Source: an uncultured Clostridia bacterium (GTDB lineage Bacteria > Bacillota > Clostridia > Oscillospirales > CAG-272). Taken from it: a stretch of DNA of 19,831 nucleotides. A program made the position numbers and the translations under genes. The notes beneath the pieces were generated by a model, which saw nothing but the letters and a program-made list of their open reading frames with translations, ran no database searches and was not told the origin of the DNA. Numbering within the stretch: position 1 is the first letter of the stretch; the number at the start of each line of letters is the position of its first letter. The stretch lies in contig CALGCW010000167.1 in the NCBI GenBank assembly GCA_937884385.1, forward strand, positions 1 through 19,831. Direction: 5' to 3'. Positions 15,067 through 19,831 of the stretch are shown here, in pieces.

Positions 15067-15399
15067 ATGTTTGAAAAGGATCTGAAAATTGCATATCTTC
15101 TTGATTTTTACGGTGACGTGCTTACTGAACGTAAAAAAGAAGTCCTTGATATGTATTACAACGAGGATCTTTCTCTTGCGGAGATCGCAGAGCAGATCGG
15201 AATTTCCCGCCAGGGAGTCCGCGATCTGATCAAAAAAGCCGAAGAAGAACTACTCTTTCTCGAAAGCAAGCTTGATCTTGCCCGAAAGATGCATTCTCTT
15301 AAAAAACACTCTGATAACATGATCAGTATAGCGAAAAGCACGGCTGTCCCCGAGAGTCTTATACAAGAGATCGAGGAGATAGCAAAGATAATTAAATAA
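15067..15399 (+). CDS. ylxM: YlxM/p13-like helix-turn-helix protein
   Basis: 110 residues from ATG 15067 with GGAG seven bases upstream; the frame stays open back to ATG 15022, but that codon lies within the -10 box. The family hallmarks are the opening YLLDFYGDVLTERKKEVLDMY, shortened here to LLDFYGDVL, and a sigma-70 region-4-like helix-turn-helix at about 28-50 (LSLAEIAEQIGISRQGVRDLI). The basic and acidic helical tail is typical. The gene sits directly before ffh, as in Bacillus and streptococci, where YlxM associates with the signal recognition particle. The helix-turn-helix and the inverted repeat at the promoter make autoregulation conceivable. Confidence 0.92.
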   Translation: MFEKDLKIAYLLDFYGDVLTERKKEVLDMYYNEDLSLAEIAEQIGISRQGVRDLIKKAEEELLFLESKLDLARKMHSLKKHSDNMISIAKSTAVPESLIQEIEEIAKIIK

Positions 15400-15417
15400 T
15401 ACATTTAGGAGGTCGTT

Positions 15418-16761
15418 ATGTTTCAAAGCTTAAGCGACAAGCTCGCAAACGCGTTTAAAAAATTCAGAAACAAAGGCAAGCTCACCCCCGAAGATGTTAA
15501 AGTCGGTATGAGAGAGATAAAGCTCGCTCTTCTTGAGGCGGATGTAAACTTCAAGGTCGTAAAAAGCTTTGTAAACACCGTTTCAGAACGCGCCGTCGGC
15601 GCAGAGGTGCTTGAATCCCTTCTCCCCGCGCAGCAGATCGTAAAAATCGTTAATGAAGAGCTTATAAACCTTATGGGCGGCACACAGTCTAAATTGACTA
15701 TCTCCTCTGCCCCTCCCACTATCGTTATGATGGTCGGTCTTCAAGGCGCAGGTAAAACCACCCACGCAGGTAAGCTCGCAGGTCTTTATAAAAAGCAGGG
15801 CAAGCATCCCTTACTCGTCGCTTGTGACGTTTACCGTCCCGCGGCTATCAAGCAGTTGCAGATAGTCGGCGAAAAGTTAGATATTCCCGTATTCTCTATG
15901 GGTGATAAGGTCTCTCCTGTCACCATTGCCAAGGAGGGCGTTGCCTTCGCAAAGCAAAAGGGATACGATATGGTGTTTATCGACACGGCAGGACGCCTGC
16001 ACATCGATGAGGAGCTTATGAACGAGCTCAAGGCGATCAAAGCCGAAACAAAGCCAACGGAGATACTTCTTACCGTTGATGCGATGATCGGTCAGGACGC
16101 AGTTAACGTTGCAGAGACCTTTAACGAGCTTCTTGATATCACGGGCGTCATACTTACAAAGCTTGACGGTGATACGAGGGGCGGTGCTGCTCTTTCCATC
16201 AAGCACGTGACGGGCAAGCCCATCAAATTTATCGGTACGGGCGAAAAGCTTGATACTATTGAACCCTTCCATCCCGAAAGAATGGCTTCAAGAATACTCG
16301 GTATGGGTGACGTTCTCACTCTTATCGAAAAGGCTCAGGAGGCTTATGACGAAAAGCAGAGCGCAGAGCTCGAAAAGAAGATCCGTCAGCAAAAATTCAC
16401 GCTCGACGACTTTCTTGAGCAGTTCCAGCAGCTTCGCAATATGGGCGGTGTTGAGCAGATGCTCGGTATGATGCCCGGTATGAACGCAGGCGCGCTTAAG
16501 GATGTCAAGGTGGATGAAAAAGCAATGGCTCATATGGAGGCCATTATTCGTTCGATGACAATGCAGGAGAGAGTCAATCCTGAGATCATCAACTCCTCAA
16601 GAAAACAAAGGATCGCAAAAGGAAGCGGTACTTCTGTTGAAGAGGTCAACAAGCTTCTTCGTCAGTTTGAGCAGATGAAGAAGATGATGAAGCAATTCTC
16701 CGATCCCAAGAAGATGAAACGTATGGGATTTGGCAGAATGGGTAGTAAATTGCCGTTTTAA
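15418..16761 (+). CDS. ffh: Signal recognition particle protein Ffh
   Basis: 447 residues; AGGAGG precedes ATG 15418. The N domain spans about 1-95. The G domain holds G1 GLQGAGKTT at 107-115, DTAGR at 189-193, and TKLDGDTRGG at 247-256. The Met-rich M domain (about 325-435) contains QMLGMMPGMN and the terminal run of Met and Lys that binds signal peptides and 4.5S/6S RNA. It targets nascent membrane and exported proteins to the translocase through FtsY. Nineteen bases separate it from ylxM. The G1 motif reads GKTTHAGK where TTT is usual, a small variation. No SRP RNA or ftsY gene is in the window. Confidence 0.98.
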   Translation: MFQSLSDKLANAFKKFRNKGKLTPEDVKVGMREIKLALLEADVNFKVVKSFVNTVSERAVGAEVLESLLPAQQIVKIVNEELINLMGGTQSKLTISSAPPTIVMMVGLQGAGKTTHAGKLAGLYKKQGKHPLLVACDVYRPAAIKQLQIVGEKLDIPVFSMGDKVSPVTIAKEGVAFAKQKGYDMVFIDTAGRLHIDEELMNELKAIKAETKPTEILLTVDAMIGQDAVNVAETFNELLDITGVILTKLDGDTRGGAALSIKHVTGKPIKFIGTGEKLDTIEPFHPERMASRILGMGDVLTLIEKAQEAYDEKQSAELEKKIRQQKFTLDDFLEQFQQLRNMGGVEQMLGMMPGMNAGALKDVKVDEKAMAHMEAIIRSMTMQERVNPEIINSSRKQRIAKGSGTSVEEVNKLLRQFEQMKKMMKQFSDPKKMKRMGFGRMGSKLPF

Positions 16762-16817
16762 CGGTTATTGATAAAAAACAAAAAATTATTTAATTTTATT
16801 CTTGGAGGAATATTATC

Positions 16818-17063
16818 ATGGCAGTAAAAATCAGACTTAGAAGAATGGGTCAGAAGAAAGCACCCTTTTACCGTGTTGTAGTTGCAGACAGCCGCTATCC
16901 CAGAGACGGTCGTTTCATCGAGGAGATCGGTTACTACAACCCCATCACAGAGCCCGCTGAGATCAAGATCGACGCTGAAAAGGCTAAGAAGTGGATCGCT
17001 AACGGCGCTCAGCCCACAGAGACTGTTAAATCCTTGCTTAAGAGAACCAACATCGTTGAATAA
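16818..17063 (+). CDS. rpsP: 30S ribosomal protein bS16
   Basis: 81 residues, standard length. The family opening VKIRLRRMGQKKAPFYRVVV and the block RDGRFIEEIGYYNP are unmistakable. It is an early-binding protein of the small-subunit body. GGAGG lies upstream of ATG 16818. The 56-nt gap after ffh is AT-rich without a hairpin, so it is most likely co-transcribed. The coding sequence uses a narrow, preferred codon set, as expected for a ribosomal gene. The next gene, khpA, starts 19 nt later, the common order in Bacillota. Confidence 0.98.
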   Translation: MAVKIRLRRMGQKKAPFYRVVVADSRYPRDGRFIEEIGYYNPITEPAEIKIDAEKAKKWIANGAQPTETVKSLLKRTNIVE

Positions 17064-17082
17064 TTGAAGGCAGGAGATAACG

Positions 17083-17319
17083 ATGACGGATTTGAAACAG
17101 ACGCTGACCGACATTGCCAAGGCAATCGTCGACAATCCCGATGAGGTTACCGTTATCCTTTCTGAAGATGAACGCAGCATTACTCTTTCTCTTAATGTTG
17201 CTCCCGAGGACATGGGAATGGTCATCGGCAAAAACGGAAAGATCGCCAAGGCTATCAGATCAGTGATAAAGGCTGCTTCTGCTAACTGTGGCAAGAAAGT
17301 AAACGTTGAAATCAAATAA
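17083..17319 (+). CDS. khpA: KH-domain RNA-binding protein KhpA (YlqC)
   Basis: 78 residues; AGGAGA precedes ATG 17083. A single type-II KH domain with the RNA-gripping GxxG loop at 49-52 (GKNG) in the block MVIGKNGKIAKAIRSVIKAA. KhpA partners with KhpB (Jag) in several Bacillota and affects cell elongation and RNA turnover. Its place after rpsP matches Bacillus ylqC. In Bacillus the operon continues to rimM, trmD and rplS; here it stops at a strong terminator (17338-17368). Confidence 0.95.
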   Translation: MTDLKQTLTDIAKAIVDNPDEVTVILSEDERSITLSLNVAPEDMGMVIGKNGKIAKAIRSVIKAASANCGKKVNVEIK

Positions 17320-17337
17320 TTAACTTTACTTAATAGA

Positions 17338-17368
17338 AAACTCAACCTTGACTTTGGTTGAGTTTTTT
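17338..17368 (+). terminator. Intrinsic terminator of the ffh-rpsP-khpA operon
   Basis: 10-bp stem AAACTCAACC (17338-17347) with GGTTGAGTTT (17356-17365), 8-nt loop TTGACTTT, T run to 17368. The loop doubles as the -35 box of the next promoter. Confidence 0.92.
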
Positions 17369-17376
17369 ATTATAAT
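17348..17376 (+). promoter_or_regulatory. Promoter of the unknown gene, embedded in the terminator
   Basis: -35 TTGACT at 17348-17353 lies in the terminator loop; 17-bp spacer; consensus -10 TATAAT at 17371-17376. A second TATAAT at 17385-17390 has no matching -35. The start is expected near 17383, about 26 nt before ATG 17409. Confidence 0.72.
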
Positions 17377-17408
17377 ATGACGTATATAATGCTGAGAAAG
17401 GAGTAATT

Positions 17409-18077
17409 ATGGACGCATTGATTCTTGCCCTTTCCCCCGCGCAACACAAAAAATACTGCGAAATAAAGGAAAGAGCCGAACGCGAGGAGATATCACTTGA
17501 TTTTGACATTTCCCTGCTTCCAAATATTTCAGAGGACTCTCTAAAGGATATTAAGCCCATCCTGCAAGAGATATCCGCCTGTGTTCAAGAGCTTTTGTCT
17601 CTGTGCAAGATAAGCGCCGTTTGGTTCTGCCAAAGATATACTGCAGAAGAACTCGACAGCATAAGAAATGCTTTTCTAAACGTTTTACGCAACTTATTGA
17701 CCGCAAAAGCAGAGCTTTGCACCGTTCAGCTAAACGCCGCGGCGGAGGCAGAGCGTCTCGACTTGTTGCACCTGAAGCTTATGCAGGCATACGCGGAATT
17801 TCTTCCGTATAAGGCAGCTCTTGCACCATACTCCCAATATAGCAAAAGGATATCCGATATTGAGTCTGAGTACAAGGCTGCTATAAGCCGATATGAAATA
17901 AATATTTCCGTAAGAAAAAATCTCATTGCACGGATAGATAATATATATAACAATATCATTGATGAATACGTCAACAACAGCACCAAGGCAGCCGATTTTC
18001 CAAATATGGAGAATATTAACGCAGAGCTTCTCTTCAAGCATACAAGAGATCTTTCAGAGCAATTAAAGCACGTATAA
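17409..18077 (+). CDS. Hypothetical helical protein, unrecognised
   Basis: 222 residues; GAAAGGAG lies just before ATG 17409. I do not recognise the family. It has no signal peptide or membrane segment and looks almost wholly alpha-helical, with long amphipathic stretches (for example about 100-135 and 145-175) rich in Leu, Ala, Lys and Glu. Short acidic or polar breaks (NISEDS near 38-43, NNSTKAADFP near 192-201) separate them. Cysteines at 17, 57, 65 and 72 do not form an obvious metal motif. Genuine coding is supported by its own promoter, a good ribosome site and a dedicated terminator. It takes the place where rimM-trmD-rplS follow khpA in Bacillus, but no functional link follows from that. 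Confidence 0.75.
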   Translation: MDALILALSPAQHKKYCEIKERAEREEISLDFDISLLPNISEDSLKDIKPILQEISACVQELLSLCKISAVWFCQRYTAEELDSIRNAFLNVLRNLLTAKAELCTVQLNAAAEAERLDLLHLKLMQAYAEFLPYKAALAPYSQYSKRISDIESEYKAAISRYEINISVRKNLIARIDNIYNNIIDEYVNNSTKAADFPNMENINAELLFKHTRDLSEQLKHV

Positions 18078-18085
18078 AAACAAAA

Positions 18086-18114
18086 GGAGATGTGAAATTC
18101 ACATCTCCATTTTT
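18086..18114. terminator. Bidirectional terminator between the unknown gene and rpsU
   Basis: 9-bp stem GGAGATGTG (18086-18094) with CACATCTCC (18100-18108), loop AAATT, then ATTTTT; the opposite strand has TTTTG after the stem. It serves the convergent units ending at 18077 and 18129. Confidence 0.88.
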
Positions 18115-18128
18115 GTTATAAGCAAGTA

Positions 18129-18305
18129 TTATTTGTATTTGCGCTTTCTTGCAGCCTCTGACTTCTTCTTGCGCTTAACACTGGGCTTTTCGTAGTGTTC
18201 TCTCTTACGAAGTTCAGTGAGGATACCGGAACGAGCGCACTGGCGCTTGAAGCGACGAAGAGCACTATCCAAAGATTCGCCTTCTTTAACTCTTACTTCT
18301 GCCAT
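18129..18305 (-). CDS. rpsU: 30S ribosomal protein bS21
   Basis: 58 residues from ATG 18305 with GGGAGG upstream; an in-frame start at 18326 would add seven residues covering the ribosome site. The family blocks EVRVKEGESLDSALRRFKRQ and HYEKPSVKRKKK plus the very basic tail are typical. bS21 binds near the anti-Shine-Dalgarno end of 16S rRNA and helps initiation. It is a single-gene unit between its own promoter (18344-18372) and the terminator at 18086-18114, though readthrough from leuS is possible, as no clear terminator separates them. Confidence 0.97.
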   Translation of the reverse strand: MAEVRVKEGESLDSALRRFKRQCARSGILTELRKREHYEKPSVKRKKKSEAARKRKYK

Positions 18306-18343
18306 TTTCTGTTTCCCTCCCCTCAATTACAATATACTGTTAT

Positions 18344-18372
18344 ATTTTACACCAAGATTCCCCATTTGTCAA
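18344..18372 (-). promoter_or_regulatory. rpsU promoter
   Basis: Minus strand: consensus -35 TTGACA at 18372-18367, 17-bp spacer, -10 TAAAAT at 18349-18344. It begins only 13 bp after the leuS stop codon. The leader to ATG 18305 is about 30 nt. Confidence 0.82.
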
Positions 18373-18384
18373 GGGGTTTTTCAA

Positions 18385-19831
18385 TTATTTTACGACGATA
18401 TTTACAATTTTGTTCGGAACTGAGATTTCCTTGACAACAGTCTTGCCTTCGATCGCCGCTTTTACCTTTTCGTCAGCCTTTGCAATAGCAATTGCTTCGT
18501 CCTTGGGGCAATCTACAGGGAGCATTACCGTCGCGCGGAGCTTACCGTTTACCTGAACTGCGACCTCAATAGTGTCGTCAGTACACTTTGACTCGTCGTA
18601 TGTGGGCCAGCTTTCATAAGCTATGGACTCTTCGTGACCGAGGATGCTCCACATTTCTTCGCCTATGTGAGGTGTGATGCAGGAGAGCATCTTGATAAGT
18701 CCCTCTGCATACTCTCTCGGGCATTTGCCCTCTTTATATACTGCGTTTACGAAGATCATCATCTGCGAGATCGCAGTATTGAACGCGAGCTTTTCATAGT
18801 CCTCTGTGATCTTCTTGACACTCTTATGATAGATCTTTTCAAGTGCGGGAACCTCACAGTCAACTATATTCTCAGGCTCGGTAAAGAACGCCCAAACTCT
18901 GTTGAGGAATCGTCTTGCGCCCTCAACGCCCTGATCGCTCCAAGGCTTTGACACCTCAAGGGGACCCATAAACATCTCGTAAAGGCGGAGCGTATCTGCA
19001 CCGTATTCACGAACAACGTCGGAGGGGTTAACCACGAACTCGGGGAAACGCTTGCCCATCTTAATGCCGTTCGATCCAAGTATCATACCCTGATGAACGA
19101 GCTTCTTGAAGGGCTCCTTTGTGGGCGCAATTCCCTTTTCATAAAGATATCTGTTCCAAATTCTCGAATACATAAGGTGACCTACCGCGTGCTCGGGTCC
19201 TCCGATATAGAGGTCAACGGGCATCCAATGCTTAAGAAGCTCGGGATCGGCAAGTGACTTATCGTTATTGGGATCTATATAGCGAAGGAAATACCAGCTT
19301 GAGCCTGCGGAGCCGGGCATTGTAGAGGTCTCTCTCTTACCCTTGATACCGTTATTATCGTAGTATTTCCAATCTTCAGCATTTTCAAGCGGTGCTTTGC
19401 CGCCAACTCCCTTATAATTCTCAAGCTCGGGAAGAATAAGGGGAAGCTCCTCGTCGGGAAGAACGTGAACTGTACCGTCCTCACCGTGAACGACGGGAAC
19501 GGGCTCGCCCCAATATCTCTGACGTGCAAATATCCACTCTCTGAAGTGGTAGTTGACCGTTCTCTTTGCAACGCCCATAGCTTCAAGCTTTGAGGTGATC
19601 GCTTCCTTAGCCTCTTCAACAGTAAGGCCCGTGAATTCCTCGGAGTTCACAAGACGGTATCCCTTGCCGAGATAATCACCCTTTTCAAACGCGTGCTCAC
19701 TTACGTCAACGTGTCCAAGCCTGTCATCGCCGTCGATAACCTGGATCATATCGATACCGTGCGCCTGTGCATACTCAAAATCGCGCTGATCGTGTGAAGG
19801 AACTGCCATTACCGCGCCCGTAACGTAGCTT
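18385..19831 (-). CDS. leuS: Leucyl-tRNA synthetase, C-terminal part (5' end beyond window)
   Basis: 481 codons plus stop are visible; the frame continues past the right edge (SYVTGAVM before the first in-window Met), so the Rossmann HIGH half is missing. The fragment begins in the CP1 editing domain, with the conserved VPSHDQRDFEYA including the Asp that holds the misactivated amino acid. It continues through RYWGEPVPVVHG, SSWYFLRYIDP and VDLYIGGPEHAVGHL to the KMSKS-loop equivalent, then the tRNA-binding helical bundle and C-terminal domain ending PNKIVNIVVK. The KMSKS motif reads KMGKR at 19062-19048, retaining both lysines. It charges tRNA-Leu in the cytosol. Confidence 0.97.
   Translation of the reverse strand, partial: SYVTGAVMAVPSHDQRDFEYAQAHGIDMIQVIDGDDRLGHVDVSEHAFEKGDYLGKGYRLVNSEEFTGLTVEEAKEAITSKLEAMGVAKRTVNYHFREWIFARQRYWGEPVPVVHGEDGTVHVLPDEELPLILPELENYKGVGGKAPLENAEDWKYYDNNGIKGKRETSTMPGSAGSSWYFLRYIDPNNDKSLADPELLKHWMPVDLYIGGPEHAVGHLMYSRIWNRYLYEKGIAPTKEPFKKLVHQGMILGSNGIKMGKRFPEFVVNPSDVVREYGADTLRLYEMFMGPLEVSKPWSDQGVEGARRFLNRVWAFFTEPENIVDCEVPALEKIYHKSVKKITEDYEKLAFNTAISQMMIFVNAVYKEGKCPREYAEGLIKMLSCITPHIGEEMWSILGHEESIAYESWPTYDESKCTDDTIEVAVQVNGKLRATVMLPVDCPKDEAIAIAKADEKVKAAIEGKTVVKEISVPNKIVNIVVK

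Noticed and set aside
16758..17345. 195-residue minus-strand open frame
   Set aside because: It covers rpsP and khpA in antisense; both plus-strand genes are unmistakable, and this frame has no ribosome site or family features.
18350..18384. Terminator between leuS and rpsU
   Set aside because: Only a 4-bp CCCC/GGGG pairing with no T tract; the segment is better explained as the rpsU promoter.
1..19831. Mobile elements, prophage, CRISPR, tRNA, rRNA or SRP RNA
   Set aside because: No transposase or integrase, regular spacer array, cloverleaf or SRP RNA domain was seen on either strand by eye.

Overview
The window looks like chromosome from an anaerobic, low-to-moderate GC Gram-positive bacterium of the class Clostridia (Bacillota). 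The pointers are strong purine-rich Shine-Dalgarno sites, sigma-A-type promoters (TTGACA-like, 17 bp, TATAAT-like), U-tailed terminators, a ylxM-ffh-rpsP-khpA block, a paired M16 peptidase locus of the YfmF/YfmH kind, and DUF6472 and DUF1292 proteins. No tRNA, rRNA, insertion sequence, prophage or CRISPR array was seen. I cannot place it below class level.

Layout. 1-596 (-): start of a surface lipoprotein with repeated Cys modules, running off the left edge. 750-4763 (-): an operon sufC, a SufB/D-like scaffold, a PPi-type phosphofructokinase and a radical SAM protein, closed by a terminator at 750-777. 4869-5383 (+): a divergently transcribed small lipoprotein. 5385-7669 (-): metY-metA, giving O-acetylhomoserine and its direct sulfhydrylation. 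7678-8277 (+): a divergent pair of small acidic proteins (DUF6472, DUF1292). 8278-13274 (-): five tightly packed genes, M16 (inactive type), M16 (active type), lgt, folD and a cyclase-family hydrolase. 13314-14975 (+): a membrane-anchored M23-fold protein with a destroyed active site. 14995-17368 (+): ylxM, ffh, rpsP, khpA. 17348-18114 (+): an unrecognised helical protein with its own promoter. 18129-18372 (-): rpsU. 18385-19831 (-): the 3' part of leuS, running off the right edge.

Most of this is housekeeping: Fe-S assembly, glycolysis, methionine synthesis, one-carbon metabolism, lipoprotein maturation, protein targeting and translation. The Fe-S operon is internally coherent because a radical SAM enzyme, a consumer of clusters, sits with SufC and one scaffold. 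Lgt serves lipoproteins such as the two encoded here.

The points most worth a second look are: the minimal two-gene Suf set; the M23 protein that has lost all five signature residues; an inverted repeat covering the -10 and start region of ylxM; a perfect 13-bp inverted repeat linking the divergent metY and DUF6472 promoters; a promoter whose -35 box is the loop of the preceding terminator; and the unknown gene at 17409-18077. I see no clear undescribed multi-gene system. All functional calls come from reading motifs by eye, without database searches.
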